DNA of 64,000 nucleotides from Rhodosporidiobolus odoratus (taxonomy: Eukaryota > Basidiomycota > Microbotryomycetes > Sporidiobolales > Sporidiobolaceae): the NCBI GenBank assembly GCA_034387635.1, contig JAOANU010000001.1, forward strand, positions 1,488,001-1,552,000, in the 5' to 3' direction. The notes below the pieces were generated by a model. That model saw only the letters and a list, made by a program, of their open reading frames with translations, was not told where the DNA came from and made no database searches. The translations under genes were made by a program, and so were the position numbers. This document shows positions 1 to 11,300 of this stretch, one piece after another (within the stretch, counting starts at the first letter, position 1; the number at the start of each line of letters is the position of its first letter).

Positions 1-118
1 GAAAGGAGTTGAAGCTGGGCGGAGGCTTCCCTGTCATCATCAGGCTGATTGCTCCGACTTTGAGCAGATGGTGGGTGTCAAGAGAGGTGGCCTGTTTCCA
101 TCTCTATCTCTCCTCGAC

Positions 119-1818
119 ATGGCTGAAACTGCTAAGACTGCACTTGTGCTCTACCCTGACTCGCAGAACTACGTGGTCAGCTCAGTAAAGACCGCCTTCG
201 AGCGACAACTTCCGGATTGGCGCATTTTCACCTCCCTCGAGCAACTCAATGCAGCGACTCGGGACGGAAACAAGGAAGACAGCCGAGACGCATCGGAGCA
301 GCTAACAAAGCCGGATTTACAATGGTGTGACTACGACGAGCTGAACTGGGACTGGGCTATGGACGAAAAGAGGTTGCTGAACTCTTTTGCAATCCGAAAA
401 GCGTACGTTTGATTCCTCTAGCCATCTGTTGCTGAGCTCACACATTCAGCCTACAGGCTCATCCGCAAGTCGAATCTGGCCCACACCATCGCCTTGTACC
501 TCGCCAAAAACCCCATGTCTACCCTGCGACAATCCGCTCCCAAAGCCTTCCATTTTACCTGTGCCTTCGCCGATGAGCTCGACGAGCTGCTCATGGACGA
601 CCTGTACGAGGTCGAACAGTCTTTCGCGGCAGCAGAGTCGGGAGAAGAGGAGGAGAAGTGGTGGATATTAAAAGCAGCTCTGGCAGACAAGGGGAACGGA
701 ATCAGGTTGTTCTCGACACGGGAACGGCTGGAGGAGATTTTCGAGGAGTTCGAGCCGGAAAGTGACGAAGAGGATGACGACGAAGATAAAAGCAACGAGG
801 AGTTCGACGGAGAAGCGCAGGCGTCGACAATTTCACGGGCAGCCATGTTTGGAGCGGGCACGAGAGTCGACGCCACACAGCTGCGAGAATGGGTGATACA
901 GGTACGCTTGTCTCTCGTGACACTGCATCGCTGTGGCTGACAGCTGCGACGCCGGCAACGCAGGAATACCTCGCAGCGCCGCTTCTGCTCGACCCATCCC
1001 TTTCTTCCGACAGAAATGGCACAAAATTCCATCTTCGGGTCTATGTCGTCGCAGTCGGCGGCCTCACTGTCTACGTTCACCACCCCTTTCTCGCTCTATT
1101 CGCCTCGACACCGTACGTCCACCCTTCGCAGGGTGACTCGGAAGAAGAGCTCGACTTGTCTTCGCACCTCACCAATACCTGCCTACAAACCAGCGTGCTT
1201 GGCGAAGAAGCACCGCAGATCTCGGTTGGGGTTCTGCAGGAGATGGAGCACAAGGTCGTCCTAAGCGGTACATACAAGGGGGAGAAGCTCGGTCGACAGC
1301 GGATAGAAAAGATCGAGGAGGGCGTGCGGAACTGCGTGGGTGAGGTCTTCAAGGCGGCTGTTGGCACTGGATCAAGCTTTCAGGTACGCTCAGGCGGTTA
1401 AGTGCTGCTCTCGCTGTCCAGATTTGACGCTTTCCGCTTACAGGCTCTTCCGAACGCCTTCGAGATCTTCGGCGTGGACTTTCTGGTTTCGGACGACTTG
1501 CAGGTGTCGCTGCTCGAGATCAATGCCGTATGTTCTACTTTTCGATGAGAAGCTCGACCTTCTGCTGACCCCGCCTCCGTACAGTGTCCCGACTTTGGTC
1601 AAACCGGCGCTGCCTTGCAGTCGATCATCGACCACCTTTTCTCGTGCACTCTCTCGGTCGCTGTCAAACCTTTCTTCCAGCGACAGGAAACGGGCGGGCA
1701 GAAGGTCACGGCAGCAGCGGATGTCGAGGGGTTGGTGGAGACCTTCGAGCAGTTAGACGCAGGTGGAAGTCGGGGCTTGAAGGAGGTTGTACGCATGGAG
1801 ATCAGCAAGGCCTGGTGA
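119..1818 (+). CDS. Tubulin-tyrosine ligase (TTL) family protein
   Basis: Five coding exons fit in phase: 119-402, 457-901, 964-1383, 1444-1527 and 1585-1818, giving about 488 residues. The family ligates amino acids (tyrosine or glutamate) to tubulin tails or other proteins through an ATP-grasp fold. Seen here are the conserved entry segment 'AIRKALIRKSNLAHTI' created by splicing exons 1 and 2, the ATP-grasp segment 'WILKAALADKGNGIRLF', and the C-terminal metal/ATP site 'FEIFGVDFLV...LLEINACPDFGQTG'. Between them lies an acidic loop (ESDEEDDDEDK). An in-frame ATG at 68 would add 17 residues; ATG 119 is preferred because the protein then starts as the family does. The N-terminal SurE-like domain of yeast Pby1 is absent, so this is a TTL-only protein. 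The family assignment is firm; the substrate is unknown. Confidence 0.88.
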
Positions 1819-2097
1819 CCATCGCATTGCACCATTCGTCTTGCTCTGCGCGGACTATGCGTGCTCTCGCTGTTTCCTAGATGGAGCAAAGATGGAGTTT
1901 CCGCCGCCACTGTCCGGCAACTCCGGTCCGGTCATTCGGCTCATGTGACCTTCCCAAGCCATAAGGCGGTGTTAGTTGTGTATGTCATCTTATTATAGCG
2001 TTGTCGCGCCAATTTTGCGCTATTCTGGTGCGTTCGGAGGCCACAGGCAGCGCCTCGGGACCGGTAGACCGGAGAAGGGGGGTCAGTCATGGAGGAG

Positions 2098-2130
2098 ACC
2101 TCTCTTTCTTCTCCTTCTCTCCTCCCCACA
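2098..2130 (+). promoter_or_regulatory. Pyrimidine-rich (CT) tract upstream of secreted-protein gene
   Basis: A tract made almost only of C and T lies about 65-95 nt before the ATG at 2194, in the 375-nt spacer after the TTL gene. CT-rich tracts just upstream of the start are common in promoters of highly expressed fungal genes. Its role here is inference. The rest of the spacer (1819-2193) shows no gene. Confidence 0.35.
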
Positions 2131-2193
2131 AGCCTCTCGCATTCTTACGTGCTTCCGCTACACTCGTCTCCGCCACCCACACTTCCCTAAGCC

Positions 2194-2896
2194 ATGAAGT
2201 TCTCCCTCTCCACCGTCGCCCTCTCGGCCTTCGCTACTCTTTCCTTCGGCGCACCAACTGTCAAGAGGGATTCTTCCGACGCCGCGCCTTCCACCGGTGC
2301 CGCCTTCATTGGCAAGCTCGTCGCTCCCGCCTCTGGCTCGTCCGTTCCCCTCGGCGGAAACATCACTTTCAGCTACGATGCTACGGTTCGTTGTCCTGCT
2401 TTTCCCCTCTCTTTGATTTCCCCGACTGACCCCGTTTGCACACGCGCAGAGCAACGAAAGCGCGACGCCTCACTTCCCTGCGTCTATCATTGGCGTAAAT
2501 GTAGGCCTCCAAGGTCCTGGGCCCATCATCCAGAACCCGAATAATTTCCAGCCTACCGGTATCCTCGAGGTGCGATCGTCCCTTTCGTTCCCCTCCCTCA
2601 GTCATAACTCACTCGCCTACGCGTAGCTCGGTAATGACCTTAACGCCGGCGGCCCCGGCGGCTGGGTCAACGAGTCGTTCCCGCTTGGTGATGTCATCTG
2701 GCAGCCCGGCACTTACTGTAAATCGCTCTTCCTTTTCTCCACATCTCGAGGTCGACGCTTCTCTCGTCTCTGTTGCTGACCCTTCTTCTCTGCAGATCTC
2801 ATCGTCACTGAGCGCCAGCGCTCTGTCTACGTCGCACCCGGACCAGTTTTCCAAGTCATCTCGTACAACGTCTCTATCGAGGTGACTGACGCATGA
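2194..2896 (+). CDS. Small secreted protein with N-terminal signal peptide
   Basis: Exons 2194-2385, 2450-2569, 2627-2717 and 2796-2896 join in phase and encode about 167 residues. The start 'MKFSLSTVALSAFATLSFGAP' is a typical signal peptide, followed by a possible dibasic processing site (VKRD). The mature part has Gly/Pro-rich beta-type sequence (GKLVAPASGSSVPLGGNITF, then GLQGPGPII, then GGPGGWVNESFPLGDV) and N-glycosylation sequons (NIT, NES, NVS). It looks like a small immunoglobulin-like or beta-sandwich extracellular domain, but no named family was recognised. The last intron call is the weak point. The exon can read through to TGA at 2894-2896, as annotated, or splice at the GTGACT donor at 2882 into downstream sequence, which reads less convincingly. 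There is no clear GPI signal at this C-terminus. Confidence 0.6.
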
Positions 2897-3637
2897 GCGT
2901 TGCCCCTCCACACGCGCCTCTATCTTCCATCTGTACATGACTCCCTCTGGCTTGGCAATAGACACTTATCGTGCACAGGAATCGAAATATTCGAAGTTTC
3001 CACTCTTTTCTTCTCACGGATTCGGGTGTCAACGTCGCGCAATCCTCGCTGACTTTGCGGTCGCGAAACCGCGGACGTTCATCAATCTTCCTGACGACGA
3101 ATACGAAGGGTGCGGCGAGGCCGAGACCGTCGACGCTGAAGCCAATGTCCTTGTCAGGACAACCTCAGCGCTGAAATTAAAGAACAAACTACCGAGATGT
3201 CTGAAGGTACCTTCCTAGACGATGTCTATCGCCAGCTCCACAATGGGAGTGTATAGGCCTCGTTCCGTATTTTGTGGACTGAGTGGGGGGTGAAGGGTGC
3301 CGAAAGGTCGGCGTCGAGGGAAGAGTGGATGCCACGGATGTACCTGTGAGGTGAAGGTTCTTCCGAATAGATGCCCCACAAGCTGTCTTTGTACTGTCCC
3401 CTTGCGCCAACCCGACATGGACACTGTGCGCTGACAGCGCGAGATGCAAGAGACGCGGCCATTTTTCCTTCCCTGTGCGGAGGCACGGAAGAAAGGACTC
3501 TATCGCTCTTGTTTTGTGCACGTTCTGCTGCTAGCTGCAATTTTAGGTCTGCGTTGCGTCTCATCGCCATCATTGCTTTGGCAGGTGTCGAGATTCCCCA
3601 TCCGCCGTCTGCGACATTTCTCCCTCATCCCGCTACA
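2897..3637. other. Intergenic stretch, no firm gene
   Basis: This 741-nt spacer lies between the secreted-protein gene and the uS2m gene. A 94-codon ATG ORF (2937-3218, +) could be an alternative 3' exon of the upstream gene or chance. It has no recognisable motif and there is no splice arrangement I can defend. The last 100-150 nt presumably carry the uS2m promoter. Confidence 0.4.
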
Positions 3638-4679
3638 ATGCCTCGACCTTCCGCAGTAGCGCAGATCTGCTCCTCAGTCGGGCGATCACAAGCACGACGC
3701 ACACTGGCCACTGCGTCAACCGCGCAGCTCCCTGTCGAAACCTCAGCACCTCCTCCTCCGACGTCGTCCGCCGCATCAAAGCAACGAGCACACGATGAAG
3801 CCATACAGGGATTGATGAAAAAGGTGCAGCAACGCCGTGCCGAACGCTACACTGGTACGTTGCCTCTTCATGCTGTTTCTCGAGACTTTTCGCTCCAGCT
3901 GATCGTACCTTCGTTCCTCGCTACCAGCCGACGTGTTCTCGCACTTGGGATCCACACAGAACCGCAACAACACTTTTCAACCGCATCAGACCCTTCACAA
4001 CCCGCCTTCGCCTACCTCCCTCACCACCTCTCATCTCGTCGCTGCCGGCGCTCACCTTGGTCACTCCCCCGCCAACACTCACCGCGCTGCTCTCCCCTTC
4101 GTCTACGGTACCCGTACCGGTGTCTCCTACATTGACCTGCGGCAGACCCTCCCCGCCCTTCGCCGTGCCGCCCAGGTCGTGAAAGGCGTCGTCGAGAATG
4201 ATGGGAAGGTCCTGTTCGTCGGAAGTCTCAAGGGTGCAGAACGAGCAGTATGGGAGAACGCAAAGCGATTGGGCGAGAACGGCTACGGAGTGACCAAGTG
4301 GTTGCCGGGAACTATTTCGAACGCGAAGGAGGTGTTTGGGTGGTGCGAGATTCCGCAGCAGGAGGGACAGCCGGGGGAGAGGCAGAAAAGGGCAACTCCG
4401 ACGTCGTTCAAACCGGATCTACTCGTCCTCCTCTCGCCAACTCTGAACCGTCACGCGTTGAAGGAAGCCACTCAGAATGAGATTCCGACAATTGGCATTA
4501 TTGACACCGACCTCGACCCGAGGAGCGTCACGTACGCCATTCCGGCTAACGACGACAGCCCGAGGGCGGTCGAGCTGATTGCGGGTGTATTGGGCATGGC
4601 CGGCAAGGATGGTCTGAGGGCGAAGCAGGAAAAGTCCGTTCCCTTCACACCCTTTCCCAGTAATGCGTATGGTCGCTGA
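3638..4679 (+). CDS. MRP4: Mitochondrial small-subunit ribosomal protein uS2m
   Basis: Two exons, 3638-3854 and 3928-4679, join with phase 1 (ACT G|CC GAC) to give 322 residues. The N-terminus (MPRPSAVAQICSSVGRSQARRTL...) is rich in Arg, Ser and Ala and free of acids, as in a matrix-targeting presequence. The body matches ribosomal protein S2: 'AGAHLGHSPANTHRAALPFVYGTR' region, 'IDLRQTLPALRRAAQVVKGVV', 'GKVLFVGSLKGAER', 'KWLPGTISNAKEV', 'PDLLVLLSPTLNRHALKEA', and the C-terminal S2 signature 'IPTIGIIDTDLDPRSVTYAIP' region with 'PANDDSPRAVELIAGVL'. It is a structural protein of the mitochondrial 37S subunit, on its solvent side. The yeast counterpart is Mrp4. The frame is open and intact throughout. 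Confidence 0.93.
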
Positions 4680-5027
4680 CTTCAAGTACTCGCTTTCTAT
4701 AGGCGGGTACAGGTCACGCAGGCGGCTCCGAGGTACGGAGAGCGTCGTACGCCTCTCCGCAAGCTATAGATTGAGCAACTCAGCATTGCATCCTTTTTCT
4801 GAACTACCTTGAGAGAGGACCTGCTGGGTTAGCGCGGGCCGCCGTGGTGTATGCTTCGATGCCATACTGCTAGGAAAGATGGCTAGTTCGAAAGTGTCAT
4901 TTGATGCCATGGCTTGATGTTCAGCCGTTCCGCTGCTTCCCGTTGCTTCCCGCTTCGCAACGCCTCGTGCGTTTCTTCCATAATCTGCAATGCTTCGTCT
5001 ATCTCGCGCGCTGTCCCTTTGCTCGCC
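4680..5027. other. Intergenic spacer
   Basis: This is 348 nt between the uS2m stop and the methyltransferase ATG. A minus-strand ORF (4883-5077) would begin with an ATG overlapping the methyltransferase ATG in the sequence gccatgatc. It encodes about 48 helical-looking residues without a known motif. I do not call it a gene. Confidence 0.4.
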
Positions 5028-6318
5028 ATGATCGACACACCGGTATCGCTGCATCTTCCCAGCGGTTCTACCCTCATAGAAGACGTGGACGAGGAGGTTC
5101 GTGAACCTGTCCCCCCACCTTGGAGTCACTTTCGATGGCTCACAACTGCAACCGAGCAGATTTTCCTGCTATATACACGCAAGCAACAACAAGCCGGCCC
5201 GCCAACGGTTGGCAGCAGCGGGTTCTCGTCGTCAAGCGGCTTGGGTTCTCATAGCGACAAGGAAGGCGTCCTTTTTCTCTCTCTAGCCGTCAGCAGTCCC
5301 TGGCCAACTGTACGCGATTCATCGACGGCACAAGGTAAGAAGAGCAAGAAGGCTGGTAGGAAGGGAAAGGAGAAAGAGGAGGAGGTCACGGTCGAGGTGG
5401 AATTGCATCAAGAGTTGAATGCGTTACGAAACCGGAAGGGAGACACGGGTACGACACTGTCTCTCCCGCGAGGACGAGTCCTAGTGAGAGTACTGATCGC
5501 GCTAGTCGAGCAGGTTCCGTGCTTTGGCGATTGAGGTCGGGCTTTTCTTCCCTATCTTGACTTTTCCCCCCGTTTTCCCATACGACCGCCTCTCCTCCAC
5601 CATATGCTCACGATATCTCACTCGCAGCATGCACCTAGTCCTCTTTCTCCTCCGTTCTCACCACTTCCCCCACCCCTCATACCGTCCACTTTTTCCCTCC
5701 CTCTCCTCATCTCGAATCCTCGAACTCGGCTCCGGGACCGGTTTCCTCGGTCTTGCCCTGCGCTCTCTCCTCAACTCGCCCGCCGCAGACCCAGATGCGA
5801 CAAGAGGGGCAAGCTGGATTTTTACGGACCAACTCGTCAATTTACCCCTCGTCGTGCGCAACTTGCGAGCGAATGGGGTGGATCCCGCGTCGCCGTCTGC
5901 GCGAGTCGCAGTTGAAGAACTAGACTGGATCGCCGAAAGCCAGGAGTGGGAGAAACGACCTGGCTCGCTTTACGCCTTCTCAGGAGGAGGGGAAGAAACC
6001 AAGATCGCAAACGCACCAGATCTGATCCTCGCCGCCGACTGTATCTACAACCCCTCCCTCTCTATCCCTCTTGCACGTACGATCCTCCGTCAAGCTGGGC
6101 GAGCAACGATCGTCCTCGTTGCGAGCGAGTTGCGAGATGAGGAACCGCTTGAGGTTTTCCTCAGGGCTTGGGTGGAGGAGGGGAGGGAGGAGGGTTGGAC
6201 GCTTGCGAGAGTGGGATGGGTTGAAGGAGAGGAGGAGGAGAAGGCGGCGGGGGAGTTGGCTAGTGGACAGTTTGTGCTTTGGGTAGGGTGGAGAGAGCAA
6301 ACAAAATTGAACAGCTAG
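5028..6318 (+). CDS. METTL21-like (Methyltransf_16) protein-lysine methyltransferase
   Basis: Exons 5028-5448, 5514-5535 (only 22 nt) and 5628-6318 fit in phase and give about 377 residues. The micro-exon encodes 'SVLWRLS', the conserved 'G-x-LW' element that precedes the SAM-binding domain in this family. The S-adenosylmethionine motif I 'RILELGSGTGFLGLAL' is followed by the acidic motif 'WIFTDQLVNLPLVVRNLRAN' and by motif post-II 'PDLILAADCIYNPSLSIPL', which is diagnostic of class I METTL21/EFM-type lysine methyltransferases. A lysine-rich low-complexity insert (GKKSKKAGRKGKEKEEE) sits before the catalytic domain and makes the protein longer than the ~250-residue yeast members. Likely substrates are translation factors or chaperones, by analogy with Efm6/METTL21 enzymes. 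The exact orthologue cannot be fixed by eye. Confidence 0.8.
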
Positions 6319-6515
6319 TCCCAGCCTGTCTCCTGTCATCCTGACATGAAGATCTGAGCAAGAACGTTTCTGTGATAGGGATAGTTGCATAGTCAGCCCT
6401 GAAAAGCGGCTCTACTGTACAGACCCATCTGCAGCTCAAATTGCAAGGCCTTTTCTCCATGCTCGCCCTTTCACTCACACGCGACCACCACCTCGAACGA
6501 ATACGGAGAACCCCG

Positions 6516-8011
6516 TCATTCGAACAACCTCTCGATATCCTCCTGACTCTCCACGACTACCTTCCTACCCTGAACCGGGCTCGCCTTTCCACCACCAGGA
6601 GAATGCCTCGCCTCGAACGCCACGAGCGCACCGCCCACTTCGTCCTTCGCCTCCCCTTTACTCAAAGGCGTCCGCAAAGCCGCTACGACCGGACTCGCTC
6701 TGCCGCCCAAAGAGCGCCTCAATGCAGAAGAAGCGGCCGCGTCGCCCCTGAGAGCTGAAGTGGGGGTTTGAGGCGTAGGCGGTTGAGGCGAGGAGAGGGC
6801 CGAAGCGCGGAAGGGAGAAGAAGCGGTCCGCAGTCGAGCGCTTGTGGGCGAACCGGATGCAGAGAGGGAAGAAGGCGAGCCGAAAGTGGATGGTGAGGGA
6901 CGAGTCTTGGGAGAGGAACGGGCGGGGGAACTGAGAGAAAAGGCGGAGGAGGGAGACCGGGTAGGACCGGGTCGGGAGGGGGTCGAGGAGAGGGCGGTGA
7001 CGGTTGCGGAGGAGGGGAGAGAGGAGAGGGCGTTGAGGGCGCGGAGGGCATCGATGATGTTATAGCAGAGGAGGAGGAGCAGGAGGGTTTCTGCGCGAAA
7101 GGGCAAGCAGAGAAGGTCAGTCTGAATCCTGCAGACTAGGCTAGAAACAGAAAAAGCATACCGCAGACGTGAAGCGGAGTGTCAAGCTGGGGAGCCGCGG
7201 CGACGAGATGACCCGCTGCGAACCTGCGGAACAAGGTGTGAGCAAGTGCTGTGAGTTTGAGGTAGCAGCAACGCCGAACGTACCGGTACATGGTTGTCCG
7301 CGAAGACACCCACCAAGCTACGAGCAATACCGCGTTCACCCTCAACCGCCTTGACGCCTCCCCTCGTCCAATGGGCACTGCTTCGACTTTCTGCTTGACC
7401 TCCCGGACCACCTCTCCCGGCTTTGCTATCGCAGACTGGACTTTTTGCTCGCCCAGGTGCAGAAAGTGTTTGGCTTGAGCAGACGGTGACGGCCTCGAGA
7501 CTTGCTGGTGTCCCTGCGACTGCCCGTGCTGCTGCTCCTGCTGCCCCTGTCTGGGCGGCGTCGCGGCACCCCCGCTGGCATAGCCATGGTTCTGCTGAGC
7601 GGTGCGGAGCAGAGAAGGCGACGAGTAGGACCTCGGAGGGGTTGCGAAACCCTGGACGCGACTCGGGGGTGCGGACGAGTACTGGCTGGCGAATGCGCTA
7701 GCGGAGGTGGTGGAAGGGTGAGCGGGGGAGAAGCGGACGGTTCTAGCGGCAGAGGCGGAAGTTGGGAGGAAGGAGGACTGGGTCTGCCTGACGGGTGCGG
7801 CTGCGGGGTTAAAGGAGAGGGGCTGTACGGTGGTGGAGTGACCGAGAATGGATGAGGAAGCCGAAGGTGGAATCGAGGCTGCGAGTTGGGCTTTGTTGAG
7901 TAGGTGAGAGGATGAAAGGGAAAGGGAAAGGGAAGGGGAAGGGGAAGGGGCTACACGGCGATCGAGTGGGGAGGGTGTGTGTAGGATGGTAGAGCTGTAT
8001 GACCTGTCCAT
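6516..8011 (-). CDS. POM34: Pom34-like nuclear pore membrane protein (NPCC family)
   Basis: Reading on the minus strand, exons 8011-7284, 7223-7162 and 7090-6516 join in phase for about 454 residues. Two hydrophobic segments flank a short loop: 'VNAVLLVAWWVSSRTTM' and 'ETLLLLLLCYNIIDALRALNAL'. Long Ser/Pro/Thr-rich, disordered tails lie on both sides. Two central membrane segments with disordered termini match Pom34 of the nuclear pore membrane ring, which anchors the pore scaffold with Ndc1 and Pom152. The pattern 'LLLLLCYNIIDAL' resembles the second segment of that family. The N-terminal SPSPSLSLSLS run is encoded by a purine-rich (+) microsatellite at 7915-7950. A longer upstream in-frame reading exists (to 8209) but runs into the promoter, so ATG 8011 is preferred. 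The assignment rests on topology and a short motif, so it is moderate. Confidence 0.6.
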
Positions 8012-8353
8012 GCTGTTGCAGTTGAGCGTAGCCAGGTGGGAACGAGTGGTTGTTTGTCGAGTGTGACGAACTTGGTTGGAACTGATGAAAGGGGAAACCC
8101 GGCGAGGTGAGGAACTGGGCGGGACAAGGGGATCGAGATGGATCGCGTGTTGCAGGCTACGGTACTCGAGCGAGGAAGGTATATATATACCAGAACGAAG
8201 GGAAACCACGGTGAGCCACCGTGGCGGTGCGACACTCTTTGGAGAGATCGAGACAAGTCAACGCGAGTACGAGCTTCCGAGCGGATCCCAACATTCTGTT
8301 TCCCCCACATCTGTACACATTTCCCTTCTACACTCGGTACCAGTGTCGCACGA
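8012..8353. promoter_or_regulatory. Bidirectional promoter between POM34-like and RCC2-like genes
   Basis: This is the 342-nt divergent spacer. It holds a 14-nt TATA-like perfect palindrome at 8178-8191 (ggtatatatatacc) and, 14 nt further on, a perfect inverted repeat at 8206-8224. TATA-like runs are otherwise scarce in this window. Its symmetry means it could serve either direction. Confidence 0.5.
8206..8224. repeat. Perfect 19-nt inverted repeat (8-bp arms, 3-nt spacer)
   Basis: The sequence is ccacggtg-agc-caccgtgg. The arms are exact reverse complements. It sits in the shared POM34/RCC2 promoter beside the TATA-like palindrome, where a dyad of this size would suit a dimeric transcription factor. 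No known factor is assigned. Confidence 0.75.
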
Positions 8354-11300
8354 ATGGCTTCCTCGTCTGGATCCGCCATCGAGCTGCCTTGGGGTCGTCG
8401 TACGTCAACTTTTCCCTTCCGCTAGCCTCTGGGTTGGTCGCATACCCTCTCCGGATCGTTGGACACGCTCAGGAGGCGGCTCCGCTTCTTTGGCCGTCCG
8501 CCGGGCGAAGAGAACGGCGTTGATAGCCTTCTCAACCTTTTCACGTGCTTTCCCGGGCTGACTCCCCGTTCCTTGCTCCTTTGCCAGTGCTGATCGCAGG
8601 AGGGTCAGTCTGATCACGTCAGCTCCATTTGCGAGCGCGACACTGACCTGCTTGGCCGCCGTTGCGTTCCTCGCAAACACGATCTTGTTCTCTCCTTTTT
8701 TCTTGTCTCCACGTGCTCCGCTCCGCGTTCCTCCGACCATCTGTACTGCGACCGGAACAGCGTTGACTTTGCGACCCTTGGGCGCAAGGAGAAGGGCGGC
8801 AAGTCTGTAGGAAACCCAGAGCGGTTCGTCCCTTTCCCCTTCTCTCTCTTTCCTCGAGCTTTACTTACCTGCCACACCTTACAGCCCGGAGCTCGCTTCA
8901 GCTCACGTCGTCCGAAAAGTTGCCAATGGTAAGCTCTTGCCTTGACGCTTGGCGACAATAGAGGAAACCCATCGGCGACCTTCTCATCCCAACCTTTTCG
9001 TTCCTTTCCTTCCCTCGCCATGCAGTCAAGTTCACCCAAGTCTGCACCTCACACTCAGGGTGCCATGCTGTCGCCATCTCGCGTATGTCCTGATCCCTGC
9101 TTCGCGCACCTCTTGCCCACTGATCGATAATCCGCCCACAGTCGAAGGCCAAGCCTACCTCCTTGGCCGCAACGAGCACCACCAGCTTTCCTATCCTATT
9201 CCTGCAAGCTTCACTGTTCCTCACCTAGACTCCAGCGGCAAGCCCTCCAAAACCCCCGCAGCGATGGAGCCTTTCCCGCTTCTGTCACTGCCGGATTCGA
9301 ACGCCCCGCAGGCGTTGAAGAAACAGAAGATTGTCAGCGCAGCCGTCGGAAGGGGACAGACGGTACTTGTGACTAAGAACGGCGAGGCTTGGACCGCTGG
9401 GTGGAATGCGGTTGGCCAGGTGCGCATCCTCTCTCCCGGCATCTCGCCTCATCAAGGCGAGGTCATTGACCACGATTATTTCCTCCACTCCCTGACGTCT
9501 CCCCACCATGTTGACCTCTCTGGAACGGTCTCGCAGTGTGGCCATCCCGAAAAAGAAGAGCACATCTCTTCCTTTAAGCGCGTCAAGGGCGCCCTTCTCT
9601 CAGAAAAAGTTGTCAGCGCCAGCTGTGGGATTCAACATACTCTTTTCTTGACGGAAAGTGGCAACGTGTACGCCGTAGGGACGGGGGAGAAGGGAGTGCT
9701 GGGTAATGGGAAGGTACGCTTGCTTCTTCCAGTCTTACCCCTTATTTTCTTGCGAAGGCTTGCTTTGAATACTCCGCTGCCTCGTCCAGGCTGGACATCC
9801 TTGACCCTCGAGCTTGCTGCTGACGCTACTCTCTTGACAGACTGGCGAACATATTGCCGGCTCCAAAGTTCTTTTCATCGTCCAGTCGAACCCGCTCCTT
9901 GTGGGCGGTGCGCTGGACGGCAGGAAGGTCGTACAGATCACCAGCGGTCAGCAGCACAATATCGCGCTTGATGACGAAGGTTACTGCTGGGCTTGGGGTT
10001 TCGGCGGTACGCTAGCTCTTCCTGGTTCTACCTTATCTTACTGCAAGGCGGCGCCAGCGCTAACTTGTCTCATGTGTACGGTCAGGCCTCGGTCGTCTCG
10101 GCATCGGCGCTCAGCAAGATGCCCTCATACCCGTGCAGATCCCTCAGTTTGCAGGCGCCAACCCCTTGACAAGGTGCAAGAAGGTCGCAGCTGGAGGCAC
10201 CAACACGCTCTTCATTGACAAGCAGGAGATGCTTCTACTCTGCGGCAAGTGGAAAACGAGCGGTGATGGGAGTGCTGGACAGGTGCATTCTTTCTGCATT
10301 ATCGTCAAAGGAGCGATATCTGACTTGAGCTCCGTGACGCAGCCTTGGATGACGCCGCGCTCCGTACACGAGCTTCAGGGCTATAAGATGTCGCTCATCT
10401 CGGCAGGCGGCGTCACGCTGTTCACGCATGCGAGGGCGGACAGAAAGGATGGCGAACTTACCGTGGCTTGGGGTCAGAACGCCAACTCGAGGGAGCTCGC
10501 GCTGGGCGAGGGAGCTGTGCGTTTTTGAGTCATCATTCCATCTGTACTGAACTAGAGGCTTACGACTTCACGTTACCTGCAGGCCAAGTCAGCCACGAAA
10601 CCTACTCGCATCGACTACCTCGACAACGTCGACATGCTCGACATCGCTGCTGGTCAGAATACAACTTTCTTCCTCGCCCGACCGCCTTCGACACAAGCTG
10701 CCAAGGACGAAGCCAAGGCTGTGACCGACGCCCCTGCACCCGCCGTCCCTGCGAATGCGACTACCGCTGTCCCCGCTCCTGCGCCTGAGCCGTCCACCTC
10801 GTCCGCACCCGCGTCTTCAGTCGACCTCTCCGGATTCGGCTTTGCCTTCGGCTTTGCCTTCGGCTCCTCTGCTGCATCGCCCGCACCTTCTGCCGCAGCA
10901 CATAACACCAAACCGCCTCGGGACGAAAAAGCTGCGGCGGCGGGGATTAGCAAGACAACCCAGGAGGCGTGGGAGGGATTGCAGAGGTGGCCTGAGGTAG
11001 AGCATGAGCTACTCGACTCGTGTGTGAATTGTCAGACGACGGAGGAGGAGAAGGGGGAGTTGTTGGAATGTGAGAAGGTAAGTCATCGAGGATCCGACGA
11101 TATGCTTTTTGAGATGGCGGTCGATGGCGAAGTGTTGACTTGTTCACTTGGCCTTGTACTCTTGATTGCGCAGTGCGAACGGGCTTACCACACCCGCTGC
11201 CTCGATCCCCCTCTTGATGGCCTGCCCGACGGTGAGCTTTTTCTGTTTGCTCCTGCCTGCGCTTCATCCCTTCTTTAGTATGTAACTAAACTCCCTCTTT

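Noticed and set aside
2937..3218. 94-codon ATG frame after the secreted-protein gene
   Set aside because: It has no known motif and no coherent splice connection. It could be an alternative 3' exon but cannot be supported.
4883..5077. Possible small minus-strand gene divergent from the methyltransferase
   Set aside because: It is only 48-64 helical residues, and its start overlaps the methyltransferase ATG. There is no motif and no room for a promoter.
7915..7950. Purine-rich microsatellite (gggaaa/gggaag units)
   Set aside because: It is explained by the Ser/Pro/Leu-rich coding sequence of the POM34-like protein on the minus strand.
8405..8740. Minus-strand 111-codon frame in the RCC2-PHD gene
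   Set aside because: It has protein-like residues but no family, and lies within a gene on the other strand. It is kept only as part of the unresolved-segment finding.
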